Positions 46,969-56,485 of a stretch of 64,000 bases of DNA are shown piece by piece. How positions within the stretch are numbered: the stretch's first letter is position 1; every line of letters starts with the position of its first letter. This stretch comes from Cyprinodon diabolis. Its lineage: Eukaryota > Chordata > Actinopteri > Cyprinodontiformes > Cyprinodontidae. The DNA lies in NCBI GenBank assembly GCA_030533445.1, contig CM060070.1, positions 28,358,501 through 28,422,500 on the forward strand, in the 5' to 3' direction. The notes under the pieces were generated by a model. The model worked only from the letters and a program-made list of their open reading frames with translations, had not been told where the DNA came from and did not search any database. Both the position numbers and the translations under genes were made by a program.

Positions 46969-47689
46969 TGTTGGGATCTGGAGATTCTCCACCTTCTCCA
47001 GCAGAGTGCGCTGTGGATCTCCTGGGCTGGAGCCCTCCAGCACAGCTGACGTTCATCAGGCCATCAGGAGACCTGCCTATATAATCAGCAGCCAGACCTT
47101 CCTTCAACGCCGCAGTGTTGACCAAGTTTGGTTAGCGAACCTGAGCCTCTGAACTACTAGAATCTTTGTCTCTAAGAGAAACCCAATTCTAACCTGCCTC
47201 TGTCTTCTCGCTCATAGGAAACCTGTCTCTCGTCTGAAGCTCTGGATGAGCTTAACCTGTTACCTGCCTGCCTGCCCTAGAGAGCCAAACCTGAAGATCT
47301 CACTCTGGAATTCACCTGCTGCTCTTAAGGAAAGAGCTAATCCCTCAAACCAAGGTCTGTCACTAGAAAGTCAGAAGCTAGACGCTGCTGCTGCTGAGCA
47401 CTCTGCTGAACCAACAGTCTCTGGACCCAACCGGTTCCCTCTCTCAGAAAGGAAAGCCTGGACCTCTTCAAGGTATTTTCAGAAACATCTGAAAACTCAA
47501 CAACTAATCTGTTAACCTGGCTAATCAAACTATCCATCTCTGCAGATGCCTGAGAATCCTGCCCGGACCAATTTCCAGAATCCAGTTCATGTTATATCTG
47601 TGCAAACCTTTAATAAACTCTGTTGAACTTTTTATCAGTCTCCAAGTGGTGTTCTGCGTGTGAGTTTGATTTCTAAACCAACCATGACA
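46969..47689 (+). repeat. 3' LTR
   Basis: Same 721-bp length as the 5' LTR, ending CCATGACA. TATATAA at 47078-47084 and AATAAA at 47612-47617. About two thirds of the roughly 16 differences from the 5' LTR are transitions, as expected from neutral decay after insertion. Confidence 0.95.
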
Positions 47690-47694
47690 AATTA
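47690..47694. repeat. Target-site duplication AATTA, right copy
   Basis: Exact partner of 43101-43105. Confidence 0.95.
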
Positions 47695-50553
47695 AAAGAA
47701 AAGCAGCTGTACCACAATTATTCAGTTATAATATTTTATTCATATTTATATTCTGAATTAATATTTCAGATTTAAAGGATCTGTCTGGTCTCTACCTGAC
47801 AGGACAAGCACTTAAAGTTTTCCCACAAATCGATGGAATGGTGACATTGTTTAACTGAAATCTGGTGCTGTTTAATACTTGCATACTTTTCTGCATTAAA
47901 TCTAACCTTGAATTAAATTTGGTGAATGAGGAAAATTTTTAAAAACTATAACACCTTCTTTTTTATGCCTTGACATGTTGAAGGGAAAGGTGTCATACAT
48001 GGCCATTAACAGGTCAAACAGGAGTTAGATTCAAGTTAAAGTATAAATGTGTTTCCTCTGACCAACAACATGATACTGTACAAATTTGTTAGAACTGCTG
48101 TTGATATAAGACCTTTTGTTTTACTTTTTTTCGATGTAACATTTTACCAGAAAATTATAGCAAACTCAGACAATGCTTAATCTGAAGCCAGCTAAACAGT
48201 CATGTAGAAATCGAAGAATAATGAAGGCAGTTGCTGTTGTAATTACTGCATAATTGAGTTCTGTTTTTTGTCATTAAATGGCAAAATAGCAAGTCTTAAC
48301 AAAAACAGCCAAGAGCAATGAGGCTGGAGTATGAGAAAAAAGCATGTTAAAATGTATAAAACTAGTAGCAGCAAACCCCCAAATTAATTAGGAAATATAT
48401 AAAGCCAGTGTGATGGGCAACAGATAACGTTAATGCTACTCTTAGCCACTTCCCATCTCTTCTGTTCGTCATCATACAACATTATCCATCCTCGCATGTC
48501 ACTAAATACCCTGGTTGTTAGTAGGCATTTAAAAGCAATTTGCACCAAGACTGAAGGGCTTCTAGTGGCCGTCACCATGGCTCTGTAAAGAGACTTTAAG
48601 AGGTCCTAAACTCTGCCTCTCTCTCTCTCGCCCTGATTCTCTTTCTCTGAGTCTGCCAAAATGACTCCTCTACATTTAGGCCTTTCTGCATGTTTATATA
48701 TATATTTTTTAGAGATCTTCTGCTTCCATGGAATTGTATCTACTGTAAAATGCTTGAGGATTTTTCTTTTCTATAGACATAACTAATAATTAGTTATAAA
48801 AGCACTGGTATTGAGAACCATATTTGTGATGTTAGCTCTGGATTAGTGTGATAAAAAAGTGATCTTTAACAAGAAAAAAATGTTGCCCATCATTAAACAT
48901 TAACTGTTGAAATCAAATGCAAAAAGCTGATCAGCATATTTTATTTTTTCTTTCCTGATTATTGTCATAGGTATAAATAATGTACCACATGCAATATTTG
49001 CTTAAATAAATATATATCTTTTCTTTGAAATGATACTCATTTTAGATCATTCTATTCTTTTAAGGTTGCATGTCTTATTTACCTGTCAGAAACAAATGTC
49101 TTTAAAAAAATACTTTTAAATATGAATCTAAACTTGTACACCTTATCTGGGTATTAGTAACACCTATAGAACGTCTTGCATCACCACTGTAGCTGAGTCA
49201 TGCCATTTTCTGTTGCGGTTTATGTTTTGAAATTTTCAAGATATTTATAACTGTGAAGCCAATGATTTTACAGTTTTGTTCACTAAATACTACTTTGCAG
49301 CCATTTTTTAGTCAACAAACTTTGTTCCCCCAAACAAAGTCGAAAAGTTTTATTTACTCAAATATTCAGATAGAAATGCAAGTTAACCTTCATTTAATGA
49401 TTGATTTACACAGAATGAGAACCATGGATTATCCAGCTATATGGTCATTTAGGTTTGTCTAACTCCACTACAGCAGATAATAACCTATGGATAGATATTT
49501 ATTTCACCAAAATCATGTATTTGTTGGGTTATGATGGACAACATTTTATTTATAGACAACTATGTTTGCTTTTCTAATTTGGCTGTCCTGATCATTGCCA
49601 TTAACTGAACAATTATAAGGTAGAAAGATATCTGAATAATATGAGACAAATAACGCCCATGCAGGTTTCCAATCTTAGATCACTAGATATTTCCTCTATA
49701 AAGAGTATATGAAGTGACATATGCAGATTCAAAGTAATATGAAGCTAATGTCTCAAAGATGCTATGGGTGTGGTAGATCCACAATCTTAATAAAACCTGA
49801 ATTATCAACAATGAATGCCTTCCAGATGCTGTTTAAGAAACACCCATGCAAAATCATGAGGAACCAGGCACTCATTATAAAATGTTTATTTATCATGGAA
49901 CTGGAACCCATTTAACAGGAGGAAAAGAACAGGCAAGCTCAAAGTACAAATGACAGAATTTTCACATACCCATATCCCTAACAACCTGAGTAGGAGACTT
50001 ACTTTGTAAATGTAAGACAAGAGCAATATGGAAAGCATGAATGGATATTGCCGATCATCAAGTGAAAATAAAACTGCTGGCCCGCAAATGGACCAACATT
50101 AAGAGCTGATTGAAACGCAAAGGGAATTTGATGGTTGGAATTCAGCACTATGAGCTTCATTGAGACATGGTTCCAGGAATGCAGTAAGAAAATTGATCCC
50201 CAAGCTTTAAAGACAGATACTGAACTTCTAGATGTCAGTTGCACGTTTTACAAAGCGAGTTGAAATTTGTTATTTTTGTAGCTGTGTCTGTTTCATGCAG
50301 TGTTGACGATGATGATGTCATCTCATTTTTCCTCCCTGAAAAGCAGTGATAATAAAACATTTACTACAAATGTAGGAAATAAATGTAAACAGCGAAAGCC
50401 ATTTCAAAGCGTCTAAGGACAAAATAAAAAAAAGTAAGCTAGATTTTTTCATGTCCTTCCCGTGTAGTATACATGGCTCTAATTTTTTTATTTACTTTTA
50501 TTCTGTCATTTAAAAAGCAAATATATTTTTTGAGTATTGTATTTTAACCCTCT
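47695..50553. other. Anonymous stretch
   Basis: AT-rich DNA, no gene or structured repeat recognised. A CT-rich patch at 48616-48632 and TATATATA near 48694-48704. Confidence 0.5.
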
Positions 50554-50561
50554 GGTGCATA
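50554..50561. repeat. Target-site duplication GGTGCATA, left copy
   Basis: Perfect 8-bp copy at 51725-51732 on the other side of the hAT element. Confidence 0.95.
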
Positions 50562-51724
50562 CAGTGTTGTGCCTGAACGCGTTCATTGAACGAAAGTTTA
50601 TGAACTCGTTCATATTTTGGGCGAACATAACTGAACGTACTGTATTACTGCCTGATGAACGTTATTTTGAACTCGTTCATTCTGGTGTCTGTGAACGGCA
50701 CGCTCTCTCAGTTCAACTTCATTCAATAGGTTGCCAAATTTCTGTAGAGTCCTCCAGGCGAAACCCCGGCTAAATCACACCGTAAACAGGCCTTAATATG
50801 TAGCGGGAAAAACACCCAATATGGCAACACCAGCTACCAGTGTCGTAGCCTACAGCCGGGTGCGTCATCAAAACAAAATGCAGCGTGGAAGCCACAGCAG
50901 CTTGGAGAAGACCGTGGATTCGACAAAGCAGCAGTATGATCACTTAAAACAGTTTTATGACCAGGTGGTCGGTGAGGATGATGGCAACAATCTTACATTT
51001 CTCTGCAAACTTTGCCCGCCGACTTTCAGTAAAAAAATCCGCACTTCAGTAACCTTAAATTCCTACCTCAGCCTGGTCCCTCAGTTTGTGTTAGTAAAAT
51101 GTTCTTGAGGGTTTTACTATTCATGTAACCTGTTTGTTAAACCTGCCTGGTATAATTTTCCAGGATTCCAGTATTCCTTTTTAGTATGTACTGAAATGGA
51201 ATTTCAAATTGAAAAAATTATTAAAATTAAAAAAGCATTTGCACCTTAAAGACTACTTTCCTGTTTTTCTTTTAATAATTCCTCATAAAAAAGACCATTC
51301 AAGCAACACATTTTTCTTGATTTTTTTGAGAATATACTGTAGGGGTGAAAGCTGCAGCTGCTACTAGTGTGAAGTGAATGGACAGCAACAAAGCGTTAAA
51401 GCAACAATGGGAAAATGCTGTCTCCTCAATGCTAATGTAAACCCTGGTTGAATGAGGATCCAAACTGGATATGAAGATGAAATCTGACGCACAGTTTCAG
51501 TGTTACAACTGATAAAATAATTGCTGTCTGTGGTTCTACAGTAGGCTATGGTGTAATTGAGCAATATATGAAAAAAAAAAGAACTATGAACTAGTTCATT
51601 TTTTGGAACTGTGAACTTAGTTCAAAATGTTGAATTATTAACTATGAACTGAACTAGTTCATTTTGAAATGTGTGAACTGAACTTTGAACTAGTTCACGT
51701 AGAAAGAGAACTTTCCCAACACTG
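50562..51724 (+). mobile_element. hAT element, internally deleted (1163 bp)
   Basis: Left end CAGTGTTGTGCCTGAACG, right end CTTTCCCAACACTG, with 8-bp duplications outside. Subterminal zones are packed with GAACTAGTTCA, TGAACT and GAACG-type words in both orientations, which are probable transposase binding sites. The interior keeps only the start of a transposase gene (50821-51108). Autonomous hAT elements are usually 3-5 kb, so most of the coding region has been deleted. Confidence 0.93.
50821..51108 (+). pseudogene. hAT transposase N-terminal fragment with partial BED-type zinc finger
   Basis: An open frame of 95 codons starts ATG at 50821. After a polar N-terminus it contains FYDQVVGEDDGNN and then FLCKLCPPTFSKKIRTSVT, where C-x2-C is the first half of a BED zinc finger. 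The histidine half that should follow a SN-L-RHI-type segment is replaced by an unrelated reading (LNSYLSLVPQ), so the finger is incomplete. BED fingers bind the ends of hAT elements. The catalytic domain and dimerisation domain are absent. The intact start codon and frame leave open that a short protein is made, but a functional finger is not expected. Confidence 0.75.
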
Positions 51725-51732
51725 GGTGCATA
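51725..51732. repeat. Target-site duplication GGTGCATA, right copy
   Basis: Exact partner of 50554-50561. Confidence 0.95.
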
Positions 51733-52276
51733 GTGGTCACTGTAGTGGACAGCTACTACAAAGTAAATATCTCTTTAATTCTATGGTTTCTATAGTGAAA
51801 CTGCATATTGTCTAGAATGCTCTCTGCTGCCCCACTCCATTGAGGTCATTTTAGTGGTCAGTCATTGTAACTGCAAGTAAATTTAATCTGAATCCAAGAT
51901 GGCCAACAATCAGCAACACCTGTCGACCAGTGCTGGCATATTCTCTCAATCCACTTATTGTAAAAGAGCCCAACAGGTAAAAAATATATAATGATTTACA
52001 GTAACATCTAAGGAAGGATATTATCAATTTAAAATATATATTTTTTTGTTTAATATGCAGCAAATTACGATTAACCATCTGTCCAATGAAGTGGACGTCA
52101 TGCATCAGGCATTACATTTTTTCAACATAAGTCATATATTGCTTTAATGTGTATTGTAATGGTTTTGCTAATAATTCAGTGTTTTAACGTTATACATATA
52201 AGCTATTCATTTAAAATTTACATTTTAGTGTATTTTGTGTGTACTCTCTGCAGATTAGCTGTAGTTTGTGTGACTG
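51733..52276. other. Anonymous stretch
   Basis: AT-rich, no gene or repeat recognised. Confidence 0.5.
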
Positions 52277-52386
52277 TTTTGAATTGAAAAAGCTTCCTGG
52301 ATGGGAAGCGAAATGTCTTCAAACTTGGAAAATAAAGTCCAGTGGATTGTTTTTTTAACTTTTGTTTAACCTTTTTTGAAATGACT
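52277..52386 (-). repeat. Dispersed repeat fragment, inverted partner of 55586-55707
   Basis: TTTTGAATTGAAAAAGC, GTCTTCAAACTTGGAAAATA and AAGTCCAGTGGATTGTTT match the reverse complement of 55615-55707 with few differences and small gaps. I recall this as a common teleost repeat seen near LINE sequences. Here it stands alone, in opposite orientation. Confidence 0.75.
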
Positions 52387-52419
52387 ATACCAATGATTTA
52401 TATTTTAGACTTCAAACAC

Positions 52420-53029
52420 AGTGAAGAATAAGGCAGCCAACAGGAAAGTGAGGGTGATGAGGGCCAGGATACAGAGGAAGGTCAGCATGATCAGGACGCT
52501 GAGGATGATGGGCACAGGGCACCTGACCGTACTGAAGCCCATAAATATATCTGGAAAATCCAAAACAATGACTTTGATGGAGACTTGCCTTCTTTTCTAG
52601 GAGAGTGTAAATTCATTGAATGTGGAGGGAAGAGATCCTATGGATTGTTTCAGACATCTGTTTCCAGCTCATCTGATTGATGACACAGTGCAAAACACCA
52701 ACTTGTATGCTCTCCAGAAAGGGAAATGAAATCTGACAGGAGATGAAATGCAAACATTTTTACGGATCGACTTGATCATGGGGTACATTCGGTATTGAAG
52801 GGCAGGAATATACTTGTCAAGTGAAGATGGACTACGAATTGAAATAATTGGTAATGCCATGTCTGTGAACAGATATAAGCAAATCCTAAGGTGCCTCCAC
52901 TTTGTAAATAACTTTGCTTACCGCCCAGCAAACACATATAGGCTCCCCATTATAAGACCCTTCCTAAGTACACTTCAGGAGACATTCAAGGCAGCAGCAG
53001 ATCCTGAGGAATTTCAGTCACTTCAGTAA
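52420..53029 (+). pseudogene. piggyBac-type transposase fossil (PGBD-like N-terminal half)
   Basis: After an acidic stretch (52440-52510, many GAT/GAG codons) the reading DCFRHLFPAHLIDDTVQNTN, LYALQKG, EMQTFLRIDLIMGYIRY and ANTYRLPIIRP matches the order of piggyBac transposases: a FRLFF-like box, TN-Y, the E-M-FLGI-MG box, and the LHFVNN-like segment before the first catalytic aspartate. In-frame TGA stops occur at 52727-52729 and 52796-52798, with a frame change near 52630. The catalytic aspartates lie beyond the preserved part. The end of the open segment, CTTCA|GTAAGC, looks like a splice donor, so it may be one exon of a host-spliced PGBD-type gene. No TTAA-flanked inverted ends were found. 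Confidence 0.7.
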
Positions 53030-55075
53030 GCTATGAGTGTCATTGGTTTCCTTATTCGGTTCTTAACATTGTGCCTTTATAATGTAAAAAATTAAACAAA
53101 ACATGTTGAAATATTTTTCAAAGCATAAAATGAATCAATGGTCTGCATTTTTTACAACAGAATACTAGATCATTATTTTTTTTAAGAAATTCATAATATT
53201 TTATATTGAGTTCTCATGTGCGCATAGTCCACTCCAGTGGACATATCTGTAACTTCATGTAACAACAATATTTTTGGAAAAAAAAAAGTTAAACATTTTT
53301 TTTCATGTCCTAAGAATAAGAAAAACCCTTGAGAAAAAAATCTTGATCAAGGCTTTCATAATTCATGCATCAGATGGTTAATTAACAATTTTACTTATAC
53401 CATATGCAGCATTTTTTGAGTATATAAATATAATAAAATATCGGTTTCCTTCATTTAGTTCAATATAGACTAACCTTAGTATGACAGACCTAACCCCTCA
53501 GACATATTTTTCTCTGGATTTTGATAAACTTGTACTCTCTATGTAAAAGTATTTTTAGAAACTTTTTTTATCATCATTAAAGTTATTTTTATTATTTAAT
53601 TATTTTTTAAATATTCTATTTTATTAGATTTACATTACATTACATATAATATATGCCAAGATCTCACAACCTTCCATTTTAGTTCCTTTTCAATAGCAAC
53701 CATCAATAAAATAAATCACTGGCTAATCTAATTTTTTTTTCATGGATTTAAAGCTTTTTTAAATTGAATAGCTTTAATCATAAAAAAAAAATCATTATGC
53801 ATTAGCAGTTTAACTCACAGGTAAATTGTTGATAAAAGCAGTGTGCCATAGTTAATTATACATTTGTTATTTTTTTGTTTTTTTTAATACCAATAAAGCA
53901 CAACACCTCCTATCTCCTAATCTGGCCCGATTACCTTTAAAGATAATGTCTAAGAGGATGCATCGCTTCCAAGAAAATAACATCAAGTAAAGCTTATGAA
54001 CTAGAAGTGCACCTAAATTGATATGACAGGCACTATACTCGGAAATGCAGTTTTAATGGATACGAATATCAAAACAAGTTAATGATGGTATTACAGGTGA
54101 TGCAGATTGATTTTTTCTTTAGAAAATACTACCAGGCAATCATCATCTTGTAATTCTAGCATATGTTTGTTCACTGTAAACACCTGAAAATGAAAGGCTC
54201 TCTGAAACATCATTGAGTAACACCAACTTGAGTTTCAAAACATAATGTGAATGCCACCCACACTAGGTAGTATATGTTAAGTGGGGTTGTTGCCAGCAGA
54301 AAGCAGGTGGTTTGGCATTGAGCTGACAGAAGCATCAGAAACCAATAACAGGGCTTGCTTACACAGCTATTTCTTCAGCCAAGTTAAACTCAGATGTGTG
54401 AATGGACCGTACATTGCGTCCATGACATTCCTTTTCTAGCTGTTATTTTTCCTTAACACACTCTGATTGTCTGTCTCCAGAGCTAAGTTCCAGGAATGAT
54501 TTTTGACGTCTTTTTTTATTCCCAGAACTAACTCTACCTGAGAGCATTTCTGAACTTCATAGGGTAATTCATTTTTGCCCACTGATGCCATATTTGTCAA
54601 CGTATCAACATTGTATGAGGTCCCTAATGTAACCTATTGACATTTTCAGGATAATTTCCATTGTTGGAAATGAGTTTGACATATGCTGCAAGGACTATTT
54701 ATTATTGAAAGGCATATGTAAACATCGAAGGAACCAAATGAAAGGTTTGGCAAGTTTTGCAATGGAAATTAGGGTTCTCGTATTATTTGGCAAAAGATAA
54801 TTTGTAATTTTGAGCTTTACAACTTTTAGGTCTTTTTTTGCCCAACTTTTTTAGGGACCAAAAGGAACTATCTGCCTCAAGAAATGTCTTGGTGATAGTA
54901 TATGAAATATGACAACTGATTATTTAATTAAGCTTTCTAAATGTCCAACACACAGTCTAGAGTAAGGAGTTGTGGCTGCAAAAATATCATCATAGCCATC
55001 AGCAGAGAGTCATATATTTATTTTCATTTGATAGTTCACTATCATACTTTACTAGAGCCTAGCAAACACCAAACC
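53030..55075. other. Anonymous stretch
   Basis: Strongly AT-rich, especially 53100-53900. No gene. A 25-base string at 54856-54880 recurs at 42291-42315. Confidence 0.5.
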
Positions 55076-56485
55076 AAACACAGTGAGGCTGCTTTTGTTG
55101 TTGTGGGTGACTTCAAACACTCCAACTTGAAGACAGTCCTCCCCAGATTCCACCAACATGCCTCGTGCCACACCAGAAGAGACAAGACCCTTGACCATAT
55201 CTACTCCAACCTGGCTGGAGCTTACAAGGCAACACCCCTCCCCCACATCAGGCAATCAGACCATCTCTCCCTGTTCTTCACACTTTTGTACTCAACACTC
55301 ATCCAACGTGTGAAACCTACTGTGAGGACAGTAAAGGACTGGTTATAGTCCCCACAGCAGTGTGTTGCATTGAGCTTGTCGCAGATATTTTTGATTTATG
55401 TTCATTTTTGAAGCGTGGTCTGCGCTTTGTTATTCCACGCCACAACCCAAGAGGGACAATCACGAACTAGCTGTGGGTCTAGATACGGCCAAGGCGGTGA
55501 GGATGTGGGGCAACGTTTATGCGACAAGTATAAATCAGCCTTAAAGGTGTGGCCAGTGGGCTCAGACACTGTGGTCCAGGACGCTGTTGAAAATTCTCAG
55601 TCATCTAGGTCATAGTCATTCCAAAAAAGGTTATAAACAAACCACTGGACTTTTTTCCAAGTTTGAAGACGTTTAGCTTCAAATCCAGAAAGCTTTTTAA
55701 TTCAAAATGTCTGGAGTAGTGTTGAGTTCAGGCTTTATAGAGTTACCCAAAAAATGCCTTGTTATGGCTCAGAAAAAATGCACATTGAGCATTAATTTGC
55801 ATGAGGTGAGTCCCTTCTTCGACTCCCTCCTCACCAACGACTGCAGATCTGTCCATGGCTTCAACGCCATCATCAAGTTTGGAGATTATCATGCCTCATC
55901 ATGTCTCATCAGAGACAATGATGAGGCTGCCTACAGGGAGGAGGTAGACCGTCTGGCTGAGTGGTGGGACACAAACAACCTGCAGCTGAACATCAAAAAG
56001 ACCAAGAATCTCATCGTAGACTTGAGGAGGAACCCTGACCCACATCCACCCATTTACATACTCCAAACTCATCAAGAAAATGCACCAGCGTCTGTTCTTC
56101 ATGAGGTCCTTGAGGAAGAACCATCTGTCCTCAGAGATCCTCACAAAGTTCTACCTCTGCACCATTGAGAACATCCTGACTGACTGTATCAGTTTGGTAT
56201 GGGAACTGCTCTGCCTCAGACCAGAAGGCATTGCAGAGGGTGGTGAAAACTGCCAAGTACATCACAGCGCACTGCTCCCTGCCATCAAGGACATCGACAG
56301 GAAATGGTATCTGAAGTGGTATATACCCTTTTTAGTCAATACATACACAGTCTCTGTGCACATGTAAATAAATATTTATATCATATTTATATTACTTCTG
56401 GATAGATGCAAACTACATTTCGTTGCTTTGTACTTGTGACAGTGTAATGACTGTAAAGTTGAATTCTATTAAATTCTAAGTGGGT
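55076..56485 (+). pseudogene. Rex1/CR1-like LINE relic (endonuclease and RT fragments, 3' tail)
   Basis: The left part (55076-55345) encodes the end of an AP-type endonuclease: VVVGDFKHSNLKTVLPRFHQ and LDHIYSNLAGAYKATPLP followed by QSDHLSL. After about 200 bases of other sequence, KVWPVGSDTVVQDA (55546-55590) fits the segment that normally follows. The RT part includes FNAIIKFGDY where the family has a FADD catalytic box, then EEVDRLAEWWDTNNLQLNIKKTK and, in another frame, MHQRLFFMRSLRKNHLSSEI with FYLCTIENIL. The 3' tail TTTCGTTGCTTTGTACTTGT and ATTCTATTAAATTCTA is typical. A large central part of RT is missing and the catalytic box is altered, so it is dead. Confidence 0.8.
55586..55707 (+). 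repeat. Dispersed repeat fragment inside the LINE relic
   Basis: GAAAATTCTCAGTCATCTAG then GTCATTCCAAAAAAGG and GGACTTTTTTCCAAGTTTG. It is the inverted counterpart of 52277-52386, and extends about 30 bases further left than that copy. It interrupts or replaces LINE coding sequence. Confidence 0.7.

Larger units (their letters stand above)
43106..47689 (+). mobile_element. Ty3/gypsy LTR retrotransposon, structurally complete but defective
   Basis: Two LTRs of 721 bp each, differing at about 16 positions (roughly 98% identical), flanked by AATTA duplications. Order between them: gag with a zinc knuckle, protease, reverse transcriptase, RNase H, integrase remnant, then a polypurine tract just before the 3' LTR. 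That order (integrase after RNase H) defines the Ty3/gypsy group. The internal part is only 3142 bp, shorter than the family's usual 4-5 kb, because of deletions in gag and integrase. It could move only with proteins from other copies. The high LTR identity indicates relatively recent insertion. Confidence 0.95.
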
